Shown here in pieces: positions 1-8,008 of a stretch of DNA of 64,000 nucleotides; within the stretch, counting starts at the first letter, position 1; every line of letters begins with the position of its first letter. The DNA is taken from contig JACKLD010000012.1 of assembly GCA_024236095.1 (NCBI GenBank), forward strand, positions 1 through 64,000. Reading direction: 5' to 3'. A program made the position numbers and the translations under genes. The notes under the pieces are model-generated. The model was given only the letters and a program-made list of their open reading frames with translations, was not told where the DNA came from and did not search any database. This stretch comes from Pseudomonadaceae bacterium. GTDB taxonomy: Bacteria; Pseudomonadota; Alphaproteobacteria; UBA2136; UBA6156.

Positions 1-835
1 GGAAGGCTATTTTGCCACCCGCATCGTGCATATCGGCGAAGACCGCGGCCCCGACGGCAAGACCCGCAAGCGCCTGTGCGTGATGGACCAAGACAGCGCC
101 AACTACCAGTGCCTGACCGATGGCAACAGCCTGGTGCTCACCCCGCGCTTCAACCCCAATCTGCAAAAGATCATCTATATGAGCTATGCCAGCGGCAAGC
201 CGCGCTTGTATTTCCTTGACATGCCGACCGGCCGCCAGACCATCATCGGTGATTACGAGGGGCTGAACAGCACCCCGCGCTTCAGCCCCGACGGCAGCCA
301 GGTGGCGATGACCATGACCGCCGGACATGAAGGCAACCCGGAGATTTACGTGATGGACATGGGCAGTCAGCGGGTGAAGCGGCTGACCTACCATCGCGGC
401 ATCGATACCAGCCCCAGCTACTCGCCGGACGGCAAGAAAATCGCCTTCAACAGCGACCGTGGCGGCACTCCTGCAGTGTATGTGATGAATGCCGACGGCA
501 GCAACGTGAAGCGCATCACCTTTGGCGATGGCCGTTATTACAGCCCGGCGTGGAGTCCGCGCGGCGACCTGATTGCCTTTGTCAAGCAGCTGGGCGGCAC
601 CTTCCATATCGGCGTGATCGACCCCGATGGCGGCGAAGAGCGTCTGCTGACCGACAGCTATCTGGACGACAACCCCACCTGGGCGCCCAACGGTCGCGTA
701 CTGGTATTTAGCCGCCAGAAGAATCGCAGTGACATCACCCGCCTGTTTACCATCGACCTGACCGGCTACAACCTGCGCGAACTGCCGACGCCGACCAACG
801 CCTCGGACCCGGCGTGGAGCCCGTTGATCCGGTAG
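1..835 (+). CDS. tolB: TolB, periplasmic beta-propeller of the Tol-Pal system (5' end outside window)
   Basis: This is the C-terminal part of TolB, the periplasmic component of the Tol-Pal envelope and cell-division machine that docks on Pal and on TolA. The reading frame is open from base 2 (first residues EGYFATRIV), so the GTG at 26 is internal and the true start lies upstream of the window. About 277 residues remain. They show five or six WD40-like/PD40 propeller blades, recognisable by the repeating pattern FSPDGSQ, YSPDGKK, WSPRGD, WAPNGR and WSPLIR. The gene ends in a strong hairpin terminator. In most Gram-negatives pal and cpoB follow directly. Here neither follows, and cpoB is about 13 kb downstream. 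Identification is secure. Confidence 0.95.
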   Translation, partial: EGYFATRIVHIGEDRGPDGKTRKRLCVMDQDSANYQCLTDGNSLVLTPRFNPNLQKIIYMSYASGKPRLYFLDMPTGRQTIIGDYEGLNSTPRFSPDGSQVAMTMTAGHEGNPEIYVMDMGSQRVKRLTYHRGIDTSPSYSPDGKKIAFNSDRGGTPAVYVMNADGSNVKRITFGDGRYYSPAWSPRGDLIAFVKQLGGTFHIGVIDPDGGEERLLTDSYLDDNPTWAPNGRVLVFSRQKNRSDITRLFTIDLTGYNLRELPTPTNASDPAWSPLIR

Positions 836-855
836 GCCTTGGAGGAGGGAAGAGG

Positions 856-878
856 AAGGGGGCCGAGAGCCCCCTTTT
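856..878 (+). terminator. Rho-independent terminator of tolB
   Basis: A GGGGGC stem (858-863) pairs with GCCCCC (869-874) around a CGAGA loop. An AA/TT extension leads into TTTT. It lies 20 bp after the tolB stop and closes the tol operon before any pal gene. Confidence 0.8.
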
Positions 879-1140
879 CAGACTCTTGTCAATGAAAGAG
901 ACCATACAGTGGCTTGCTTGAAACCTCTGCATGGATGATCGTGCTGCGTTCGCAATGACCATGCTGTGGATGCGGATTATTGCATGGCGGTCGTCATGCT
1001 CCGCTGATGCGTCTGCGCGGGGCAACGACAAGGGCTTCTGTATCCATGGAGACAGAAGCAATGGCCGGAAGAGAGAGGCTTATGTGTCTTCCGATGATGG
1101 CTCCTTCCCCAGAAGCTTGCTGCTTGCTGACTTAAGCAAA

Positions 1141-1172
1141 TACAAGAAGCGGCCCGTAGGCCGCTTCTGCAA
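1141..1172 (-). terminator. Terminator of the autotransporter gene
   Basis: A perfect 10-bp stem, AGAAGCGGCC (1145-1154) with GGCCGCTTCT (1159-1168), loop CGTA. On the minus strand it is followed by a T-rich run (TTGTATTTGCTT). It lies about 20 bp beyond the autotransporter stop. Confidence 0.75.
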
Positions 1173-1189
1173 GTCGCAAGTTGCGAGGC

Positions 1190-3472
1190 TTAGAAGGCCC
1201 AGCGGAACTTCAGCGCCCCGGCATGGCCGACCAGCGAGTCGCGGATGTCGGCATCGTAGTTCAGGGTCACGTCCATGCCACCGGCGCTGGCCACGGTAAG
1301 GCCGGTGCCGAGGTTCAGGCTGCTGCGGTCGGCCTTGACACCACGGGTGGTGAAGGCTGCACCGCCGCCGACGAAGCGGGCGTTGGTATCGACGGTGTCG
1401 TCGCCCGCGCGGTAGATATACTTGGCGCTGGCGTAAGGACGCACGGTGCCACCGTTTTCCATCGGCAGGTTGAGGGCGGCTTCGGCACCGACGCTCAGGT
1501 CGAGGGCATCGAGGCTGATATCACCCACCACCAGGTTGGCACCGCCGGCACCGGTTTCGGTGTAACCATCGATGTCAACGTGGGTGTATTGGGCGCCCAC
1601 CATCGGGGTGAAGGTCCACATGTCGTACACGTAGTCGCGGCCGACTTCACCTTTCAAGCCGTACTGCATGCCGTCGAAGTCACCGTTGGCGGTGCCCACG
1701 CCGGTCACGGTGCGGGTGGATTCGTATTGGTTGTAACCCACGCTGACTTGGCCGTTCAGGTACACGCCGGTGTCATACACCTTCGAGCCGTAACCGGTGA
1801 TCAGGTAGCTGTTGGCATCGGTTTCGGAGTTGGCAACGGCCTTGGAGTCGATGTTGGTGTTGCCGTAGCTGAAGGCCAGACCGGTGGTCATGCCGTCAAC
1901 CATGGTGTCGGTATCGATACCGAAGCTACCACCCAGCGTGTTGGCGTCGTAGCCTTTCACGCCGTCCTTGTCGTCCTGTTCGGAGACCTTGCCGTAACCT
2001 TGCATCCAGAAGTGGTTGCTGAACATGCCGTCACCGGTGTTCATGCTGGTGCCGTTGCGGAGGCTGGCCAGACGGGTGGAGATTTGGCCACCGGTCGCCA
2101 CGCTGACGTCGGCGCCGGCCATGGCGGCGGCGGTGCCGTCAACCGGACGCAGGGAGTCGAGCACGTTGTTGACGCCGGCGGTGGTGGTTTGCTGGGTAAT
2201 CACGTTTTGCACCGCCAACAGTTGGGTGTTGGTGGTTTGGCTGATGCTGTCCATGATGTTGGCGATGGCCACGTTGCCGGTGTTGGTGGCGGCGGTGTTG
2301 GTGTCGGCACGCAAGATGGTCAGCGAGATGTCGCCCGCGTTGCCACCGGCGCCCACCTGGAAGGTGTAGAGACCTTGGGTGGAGGTGGTCAGGCTGGGGG
2401 TCACCGCAGCCGCACCGTTGGTGTTGCTGACGATGCGGTATTCGGTACCCGAGGCGATGAAGCCCGCGTCGCTGGCCAGATGGATGGTCAGGCTGCCACC
2501 GGTGAAGGAACCGCCGGCACCGGCATCCACATCGATGCGGCCTGCGGTGCTGGAGTCGGCCACATGCACGCCCAAGGTGCCGCCGCCTGCAAAGCTGATG
2601 CCGGAGGCAGAGACAACACGGCCGGCCGCCACGTTCAAGGTACCTGAGATGTTCTGGGCACCGCCGGCGGCGAACACCACGTCGGTTTCGCTGACGTTCA
2701 CCGTACCGCCGCTTTCAACCGTCAGGTTGGCGATGGTATGGTTGGTACCTTTGTAAAGGTTCAGGGTCGAGGTGCTGCTGACGTTGACCGTTTCGAAGTT
2801 ATTGATGGCACCCTGCGTGGTCACCACACCGCTGAGAATGTCCAGTTGGTCGGTGTTGGCACCACCGTCGATGGCACCGCCGAGGGTGGCGCCGTTGGTG
2901 ATTTGAACCAAGTCGTTGCCTGCGCCCATGTCGACGGCGCCGGTGATGGTGCCGCTGGTGATGCTCAGGGTGTCGGTGCCGCCGGCCATGTTGACGGTGC
3001 CGCTGATGGTGCCGCCGTTGTTGTAGATGGCGTCGGCGGTGTCGGAGGTGTTGACGGAACCGCTGATGGTGCCGGTGTTGTAGATGGTGATGGCGCCGGT
3101 CAGGTTGGCGGACGAAGCGCTGATGGCGGCCGCGTTGCCTTCAATCGCCGCAATGGTGCCGCTGTTGTAGATGGCAACCGGGCCGGTGGAGTCGGCCATG
3201 ATCTGGATGGTACCGCTGGTGGCATCGCCGCCTTGCACGGTGGTGCCCTCTTGCACGGTGATGGTGTTGCTGGTCAGCGTGCTGCCGCTCACTTCGATGG
3301 CGGCGGTGACGCTGCTGGAAACCGTGGCCGTGCCGGAAATGATGATGCCGCCGACGCTGGAGCTGGTGGTCAGCGGGCCGGTGGTGTCGGTGGCGATGGT
3401 GTTGGCGAACGCGGCGCCGGAGGCGGTGGCGATCAGCGCGGTGGCGGCAAGGAGGTGGGCAGTGCGGGTCAT
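1190..3472 (-). CDS. Autotransporter (type V secretion) with beta-solenoid passenger
   Basis: A 760-residue protein with three parts. Residues 1-23 are a Sec signal peptide ending AFA. Residues about 24-480 form a passenger of low-complexity Gly/Thr/Ser/Asn repeats, with recurring IYNNGTI- and SGTVN-like turns typical of a right-handed beta-helix. Residues about 484-760 are an autotransporter beta-barrel that finishes in an aromatic residue (FRWAF), as expected for BAM-dependent insertion. A purine-rich ribosome site (AGGA) precedes the ATG. No protease motif is obvious, so it may be an adhesin or surface-layer-like protein; the substrate or partner cannot be read from sequence. It is monocistronic with its own terminator and is divergent from the lipoprotein gene at 3559. 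Confidence 0.88.
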   Translation of the reverse strand: MTRTAHLLAATALIATASGAAFANTIATDTTGPLTTSSSVGGIIISGTATVSSSVTAAIEVSGSTLTSNTITVQEGTTVQGGDATSGTIQIMADSTGPVAIYNSGTIAAIEGNAAAISASSANLTGAITIYNTGTISGSVNTSDTADAIYNNGGTISGTVNMAGGTDTLSITSGTITGAVDMGAGNDLVQITNGATLGGAIDGGANTDQLDILSGVVTTQGAINNFETVNVSSTSTLNLYKGTNHTIANLTVESGGTVNVSETDVVFAAGGAQNISGTLNVAAGRVVSASGISFAGGGTLGVHVADSSTAGRIDVDAGAGGSFTGGSLTIHLASDAGFIASGTEYRIVSNTNGAAAVTPSLTTSTQGLYTFQVGAGGNAGDISLTILRADTNTAATNTGNVAIANIMDSISQTTNTQLLAVQNVITQQTTTAGVNNVLDSLRPVDGTAAAMAGADVSVATGGQISTRLASLRNGTSMNTGDGMFSNHFWMQGYGKVSEQDDKDGVKGYDANTLGGSFGIDTDTMVDGMTTGLAFSYGNTNIDSKAVANSETDANSYLITGYGSKVYDTGVYLNGQVSVGYNQYESTRTVTGVGTANGDFDGMQYGLKGEVGRDYVYDMWTFTPMVGAQYTHVDIDGYTETGAGGANLVVGDISLDALDLSVGAEAALNLPMENGGTVRPYASAKYIYRAGDDTVDTNARFVGGGAAFTTRGVKADRSSLNLGTGLTVASAGGMDVTLNYDADIRDSLVGHAGALKFRWAF

Positions 3473-3558
3473 CGGAGGATTTCCTGTCTTTTTGGTTGTG
3501 GTTATGTAAGGTTGGCGTCAGGATATACGCAAAGAAGTTGAAAAGGGAAAATAAAAAA

Positions 3559-4395
3559 ATGTCTTTTGCACATAAAGACACAGGGCTGTGGCGATGGGGT
3601 AACGGGTTTGCCGCTTTGTTGGTCAGCGGGCTGCTTGCGGGGTGTGCAGGCGGGCAAATTTCACGGCCTTTGTCGGATGAAGTTGCAGCGGGGTGGCAGG
3701 CCCAAGTGGTAGAGGCTGCAGGCATCCGTATGGCGATGGCACGGCATGGTGTCGGAGAGGAGCCCTTGTACATATATATAGAAGGAGACGGGCGTGCCTA
3801 CCTGAGTCGTAGCCAGGTCAGCGCCGACCCGACCCCGCAAAATCCGGTGGCCTTGCGCTTGGCACAGGCCGATGGTGGCAATGCCCTATATATGGCACGC
3901 CCCTGCCAATACGTGGATGCCCCCAAGCGGCGGGAGTGCAAAGACCGCAAGCTGTACACCAGTGGGCGCTGGACGGTGCCGGTGGTGGATGCGTATGTGG
4001 ATATTCTCTCCAAAGAATATGCCGAGCATGGGCCACTGACCTTGGTGGGGTATTCGGGCGGGGCCTATATTGCGTTGGCGGCGGCCAGCCGTTTGCCGGA
4101 AGGCGCGGTGGCGAGGATTGTGACGGTGGCGGGTAACCTGTTGCCCAACGAGGTGTTTACCCATCATAAGGTGAGCAAGGTGGAGGTGGCGCCGCTGGAC
4201 TGGGGCAAGCTTACAAGGATTGACCAGTTGCATTATGTCGGCAGTGATGATGCGGTGATTCCAACAGGATTGCGTCATGCTTATGTGGCGGCGGCGGGAA
4301 AAGCCGGAGCCGAGGCCGTGCGCACAGGCCTCTGGCGTTGGGTGGAGGTGGGTGCCACCCATGGCAAGGGGTGGGATGGCCTGCGTCTGCGTTGA
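3559..4395 (+). CDS. Lipoprotein with alpha/beta-hydrolase fold
   Basis: 278 residues. The start was chosen at ATG 3559 rather than further upstream because it places a lipoprotein signal at the N-terminus, with lipobox LLAGC (Cys29). The rest resembles an alpha/beta-hydrolase: a nucleophile elbow GYSGG near residue 164, a strand with a GSDD acidic site, and a late TH-GKGW that may supply the histidine. It is therefore probably a membrane-anchored esterase or lipase, but the substrate is unknown. It converges on ompW across a shared hairpin. The 5' region (3473-3558) is divergent with the autotransporter and is AT-rich, so promoters for both probably lie there. Confidence 0.7.
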   Translation: MSFAHKDTGLWRWGNGFAALLVSGLLAGCAGGQISRPLSDEVAAGWQAQVVEAAGIRMAMARHGVGEEPLYIYIEGDGRAYLSRSQVSADPTPQNPVALRLAQADGGNALYMARPCQYVDAPKRRECKDRKLYTSGRWTVPVVDAYVDILSKEYAEHGPLTLVGYSGGAYIALAAASRLPEGAVARIVTVAGNLLPNEVFTHHKVSKVEVAPLDWGKLTRIDQLHYVGSDDAVIPTGLRHAYVAAAGKAGAEAVRTGLWRWVEVGATHGKGWDGLRLR

Positions 4396-4402
4396 CGCGT
4401 GC

Positions 4403-4432
4403 AAAACAAGGCCTCCATACGGAGGCCTTGTC
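4403..4432 (-). terminator. Terminator between the lipoprotein gene and ompW
   Basis: A perfect 10-bp stem, CAAGGCCTCC (4407-4416) with GGAGGCCTTG (4421-4430), loop ATAC. The AAAA before it gives a TTTT tail on the minus strand, so it mainly terminates ompW, but it can act as a hairpin for both convergent genes. Confidence 0.8.
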
Positions 4433-4453
4433 ACACGGAGAGTGTTGCTTTGG

Positions 4454-5056
4454 TTAGAAGCGGTAACCCACACCGGCGCCCAACACCCACGGGTTGAGGT
4501 TGGCTTTGGCGGTGATGGTGTTGTTGATGGTCACGTCGGTGTTGATGAAGATCTTCTTCACGTCGGCGTTGAGGTACCATTGGTCGGCCACCTTGTAGTC
4601 GACACCCGCTTGCAGGGCGAAGCCGAGGGCGTCGTCATACTTGATGCTGTTGAAGCCGGGGTGGTTGGCATCGTAGAAGTGGGCATAAGTAAGACCTGCA
4701 CCGACATAGGGCTTCCAGTCGCAGATTTGCATGTGGTACTGCGCGGTGAGGGTGGGGGGCAGCAGCTTCACGTCGCCAAGGTCGACATGGTTGCCGCGTT
4801 GGGTCACCTTCATGTCGTGTTTGGTGGTGGCGGCAATCAGCTCGAACGCGATGCTGTCGTTGACAAACCACGTGCCGTCCACTTCCAGCGTGGGGGTGGC
4901 GTCGGCAAAGGGCTTTCCGCCGATGCTGGCGTTGCCGCCGTTGTTGCTGGGGGCGAGGTCGATCACGCGGGCGCGCACCATGAAGTTGCCCTCTTCGGCG
5001 GCGAAAGCGGTGGTGGCCATGGCGGCCAACAGGGCGGTGGTGAGAAGCTGTTTCAT
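4454..5056 (-). CDS. ompW: OmpW-family outer-membrane beta-barrel
   Basis: 200 residues, the family's usual length. A signal peptide (residues 1-19, ending AFA) is followed by the mature start AEEGNFMVRARVIDLAP, which is characteristic of OmpW. The protein ends in a typical barrel signature with terminal GYRF. OmpW is a small eight-stranded barrel thought to pass hydrophobic molecules; in enterobacteria it responds to oxygen and stress. It is divergent from hemN, and a perfect FNR box (5119-5132) lies 63 bp upstream of its ATG. If FNR acts at about -41.5, the 5' leader would be about 28 nt. Confidence 0.88.
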   Translation of the reverse strand: MKQLLTTALLAAMATTAFAAEEGNFMVRARVIDLAPSNNGGNASIGGKPFADATPTLEVDGTWFVNDSIAFELIAATTKHDMKVTQRGNHVDLGDVKLLPPTLTAQYHMQICDWKPYVGAGLTYAHFYDANHPGFNSIKYDDALGFALQAGVDYKVADQWYLNADVKKIFINTDVTINNTITAKANLNPWVLGAGVGYRF

Positions 5057-5118
5057 GAGAGGGGGCTTTCTGTTTGGTTGTTACCGTGGCACGCTAGTGC
5101 GGTCGCGCGCTGTATTCC

Positions 5119-5132
5119 TTGATGTGCATCAA
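5119..5132. promoter_or_regulatory. FNR/Anr binding site between ompW and hemN
   Basis: TTGATGTGCATCAA matches the FNR consensus TTGAT-N4-ATCAA at all ten specified bases. It is centred at 5125.5 in the 111-bp divergent region between ompW and hemN. hemN (oxygen-independent) is a classic FNR-family target in proteobacteria, so functional assignment is strong. The centre is 42.5 bp from the hemN ATG at 5168, so class II activation would imply a very short or absent leader. Confidence 0.85.
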
Positions 5133-5167
5133 GGTTACCTGCTCTGCCTGACCCCATTGTGGGCGAC

Positions 5168-6547
5168 ATGACACAGGTTTGTATCTCTCCCGCCACCGAC
5201 GGTGGCCTGCTGGCCCGTTACGATAGGCCGGTGCCGCGCTATACCAGCTACCCCACCGCGCCGCATTTCCATGAGGGGGTCGGGGTCTCCGCCGTGGCGG
5301 GCTGGCTGGCCGAACTGCCCGCCGACAAGCCTGTCTCCGTTTACCTGCACACGCCTTATTGCAAGAGCATGTGCCTGTATTGCGGCTGCAACATGAAGGT
5401 GACCCACAACCCGCAGGTGGTGAGCAATTATGTGAGTTATCTCATCCGTGAAATGGGTCACGTGGCGCGGTTGATAGGCACGAAATTGAAGGTGTCCACC
5501 GTGCATCTGGGTGGTGGCACCCCCAGTTACCTGCCCCCCCATGCGTTGGAGTTGTTGTTTGACGCCCTGCACGGCCATTTCGATGTGCAAGACGGTGCCG
5601 AAATCAGCATGGAAGCCGACCCGCGCACATTGGGGCCGGAGATGATCGTCACCATGGGCAGGCTGGGTTTCAACCGTGTCAGTCTGGGTGTGCAAGATAC
5701 CAACCCCACCGTGCAGGGCTATATTGGCCGCATCCAGCCCCACAAGCTGAATGTGGCGGCGGTGCAGGGCTTGCGCGCGGCGGGCATTGGCGCCATCAAC
5801 CTCGATATGGTCTACGGCCTGCCCGGGCAGACCACGGAGAGTTTCCGCCAGACCATCCAAGACGTGCTGGAGCTGGCACCTTCGCGCATCGCCATGTTCG
5901 GCTATGCCCATGTACCGTGGATGAAACGCCATCAGGTGGTGCTGGAGCAATACCCCCGCGCCGACAGTGCGGAACGGCTGGAAATGTTTGCCATGGCGGG
6001 AGACATGTTAGCGGAACACGGCTATGTGCCGGTGGGGCTCGACCACTTCGCCCTGCCGGACGACCCGCTGGCGGTGGCGGCGGGCAATGGCACCCTGCAC
6101 CGCAACTTTATGGGCTACACGACGGATGATGCCGAAACCTTGCTGGGCTTCGGCGCCTCATCCATCAGCAGTTACCCGCAGGGGTATGCGCAGAACGTGA
6201 CGGAAGTGAAGGACTATCTGCAACGGGTGGGCGATGGCATTCTGCCTGTGGCCAAAGGTATTGCATTGACGCCCCGTGACAGGCTGGCGCGGCGGTTGAT
6301 TGAAGACATCAGCTGCAACTTTGCCTGCGATACCGAAGCTGCCGTACAGTCCACCGGGGTTGACGATGCCGCGTATCTGGCCAAGGCGCGGGAGAATTTG
6401 GCGCCGTTGATGGCCGATGGCTTGGTGGCCGTGGACGGGGGCAGGGTATGTATCAACCCGCAGGGCAAGCCTTTCACCCGTGTGGTGGCGGCATGTTTTG
6501 ACGATTACCTTGGCAAAGGCAGTGGGCGCCATAGCGCGGCGGTGTAG
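5168..6547 (+). CDS. hemN: Oxygen-independent coproporphyrinogen III oxidase (radical SAM)
   Basis: 459 residues, full length for HemN. It decarboxylates coproporphyrinogen III to protoporphyrinogen IX without oxygen, using a 4Fe-4S cluster and S-adenosylmethionine. The cluster motif is C65-x3-C69-x2-C72-x-C74, preceded by YLHTPYC; GGGTPSYL (SAM-binding) and the TIM-barrel motifs follow. The C-terminal HemN domain is intact. A GTG at 5159 in the same frame is an alternative start. The perfect FNR box immediately upstream predicts induction at low oxygen. It nearly abuts a convergent small gene (5-bp gap). Confidence 0.96.
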   Translation: MTQVCISPATDGGLLARYDRPVPRYTSYPTAPHFHEGVGVSAVAGWLAELPADKPVSVYLHTPYCKSMCLYCGCNMKVTHNPQVVSNYVSYLIREMGHVARLIGTKLKVSTVHLGGGTPSYLPPHALELLFDALHGHFDVQDGAEISMEADPRTLGPEMIVTMGRLGFNRVSLGVQDTNPTVQGYIGRIQPHKLNVAAVQGLRAAGIGAINLDMVYGLPGQTTESFRQTIQDVLELAPSRIAMFGYAHVPWMKRHQVVLEQYPRADSAERLEMFAMAGDMLAEHGYVPVGLDHFALPDDPLAVAAGNGTLHRNFMGYTTDDAETLLGFGASSISSYPQGYAQNVTEVKDYLQRVGDGILPVAKGIALTPRDRLARRLIEDISCNFACDTEAAVQSTGVDDAAYLAKARENLAPLMADGLVAVDGGRVCINPQGKPFTRVVAACFDDYLGKGSGRHSAAV

Positions 6548-6552
6548 GGGCG

Positions 6553-6888
6553 CTAGCGTTCTTCCAAACCGGGGCTGGCGGCGCGTAGGTCGGCATGCAT
6601 CTGTACCCAGGTGGGGGAGGCGTCTTCCCGTGTCAAATGCCGGATATGCTCTTTTGCTACCAACAGGTAGCAATTGTGCGCAGGGCTCCACCACAGATTG
6701 CTGCCGTCGATGCCGGTCAGTTGAATGGTGGCGTCCGGGTAACCGGCCAACACGTTGGCGTGGGTAAAGGCCGTGCGTGCCGCCTGCATCTGTGAGGGAG
6801 ATTTTGCCTGACGACGCGCCATGTTCCAGTCGTGGAAAGCTTTGCCAACCTGGTCTTTGACGTCAGGATGATGGGGGCAACGGGACAT
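6553..6888 (-). CDS. Small hypothetical protein
   Basis: I do not recognise this protein. It has 111 residues from the ATG at 6888, which has an AAGAAAGG ribosome site; an ATG at 6921 would add 11 residues but has no such site. It is soluble, rich in His and Trp, and contains a segment GSNLWWSPAHNCYLLVAKEHI. It has no signal peptide and no transmembrane segment. It converges on hemN with only 5 bp between stops. Coding composition resembles the neighbours, which supports a real gene. Confidence 0.55.
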   Translation of the reverse strand: MSRCPHHPDVKDQVGKAFHDWNMARRQAKSPSQMQAARTAFTHANVLAGYPDATIQLTGIDGSNLWWSPAHNCYLLVAKEHIRHLTREDASPTWVQMHADLRAASPGLEER

Positions 6889-7036
6889 GGGGGCGGCCTT
6901 TCTTCGAACGGTTGCATACATAGCGGGGTTTCTGTGTTTGCACAAGAGATGCCGCACGTTTCGCCACATCAAGCGGCAAGGCGCTAGGCAACCTCCGGGT
7001 GGGTCGGTAAAGTAGCCGGCAAAGGGAAGGGGCTCC

Positions 7037-8008
7037 ATGCGGCGCTTGGTGATTGTCACATTTTTGTTGCTGGCACTGGCTATGGGCGGCGCGGCATGGC
7101 TGTTGCGGCAGGTGGATGTCACCGGCCCGTTGGCAAGCCCGGTCGAGATGACCATTCCTGCCGGTACCGGCAGCCGCGCCATGGCCAAGCAACTGGCGGC
7201 CGCAGGGGTGATTGCCTACCCGTGGCTGTTTGAAGGCTATGTGCGCGTGCGCGGCGTGGCAGGTAGGCTGAAGGCGGGGGAGTACCGGTTCAACAAGGGC
7301 GTCAGCCTGCGCCATGTGGTGGAAAAGCTCGCCGAAGGCGCGGTGGTGCAGCGCAGCCTGACCATTCCCGAAGGCTATACGGTAAAGCAGGTGCTGGCCT
7401 TGCTGGCGGCGCGGGAGGACCTGAAAGGGGAAGCCCTGCCGATTCCGGCCGAGGGGGATGTCTTCCCCGATACTTACAATTTTTCCGCAGGAACATCCCG
7501 CCCGACCCTGCTGGCAACCATGACCGCCCGCATGGAAACCGAAGTGGCGGCGGCATGGAAATCCCGTGCAAGCGATACGCCGCTTGAGACGGCAGAAGAG
7601 TTGTTGATTCTGGCCAGCATCGTGCAGAAGGAGGCGGCAAACGAGGCGGAAATGCCGCAGATTGCAGGCGTGTTCACCAACCGTCTGCGCAAGGGGATGA
7701 AACTGCAAGCCGACCCCACGGTGATTTACGGCGCAGACTTGAAAGACAATGATTTGAAAAGCAAGGACATGAAGGAGGATCATCCCTTCAACACTTACGT
7801 GCATGCAGGCTTGCCGCCCACGCCCATTGCCAACCCCGGCCGCGCCGCGCTGCGGGCCGCCGCCAACCCGGCCCGCACTGATGCCTTGTTCTTCATGGCG
7901 TTGCCTGATAGAAGCGGGCACGTGTTCAGCCGCGACTACGCCACCCACCAAAAAGCGGTGAAGGCGTATTGGGCGGCCTACAACCAACGGAAGAAAGAGG
8001 GGCAATGA
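7037..8008 (+). CDS. mltG: Endolytic murein transglycosylase MltG (YceG family)
   Basis: 323 residues. A single N-terminal membrane helix (about 4-23) is followed by a LysM-like region and the YceG catalytic domain. Diagnostic motifs are EGDVFPDTYNF, ASIVQKEA with the catalytic Glu199, LQADPTVIYG and the late HPFNTY-GLPPTPI. MltG cleaves nascent glycan strands inside the chain and is thought to set their length. It begins an operon: its TGA overlaps the gmk ATG (ATGA), and gmk in turn overlaps the next gene. Confidence 0.94.
   Translation: MRRLVIVTFLLLALAMGGAAWLLRQVDVTGPLASPVEMTIPAGTGSRAMAKQLAAAGVIAYPWLFEGYVRVRGVAGRLKAGEYRFNKGVSLRHVVEKLAEGAVVQRSLTIPEGYTVKQVLALLAAREDLKGEALPIPAEGDVFPDTYNFSAGTSRPTLLATMTARMETEVAAAWKSRASDTPLETAEELLILASIVQKEAANEAEMPQIAGVFTNRLRKGMKLQADPTVIYGADLKDNDLKSKDMKEDHPFNTYVHAGLPPTPIANPGRAALRAAANPARTDALFFMALPDRSGHVFSRDYATHQKAVKAYWAAYNQRKKEGQ

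Larger units (their letters stand above)
836..1189. other. Intergenic region between tolB and the autotransporter
   Basis: About 350 bp with no convincing gene. It holds two terminators, one for each flanking gene. Between them (about 905-961, read on the minus strand) is a degenerate stretch with TCATTGCGA and ATCCATGCAG, words that also occur in the dispersed repeats at 15086 and 55563. Open frames here have no ribosome site or protein-like composition. Confidence 0.5.

Noticed and set aside
1181..2647. A 488-codon plus-strand frame opposite the autotransporter
   Set aside because: The minus strand shows signal peptide, passenger and beta-barrel. The plus frame is repetitive Val/Gly/His shadow.
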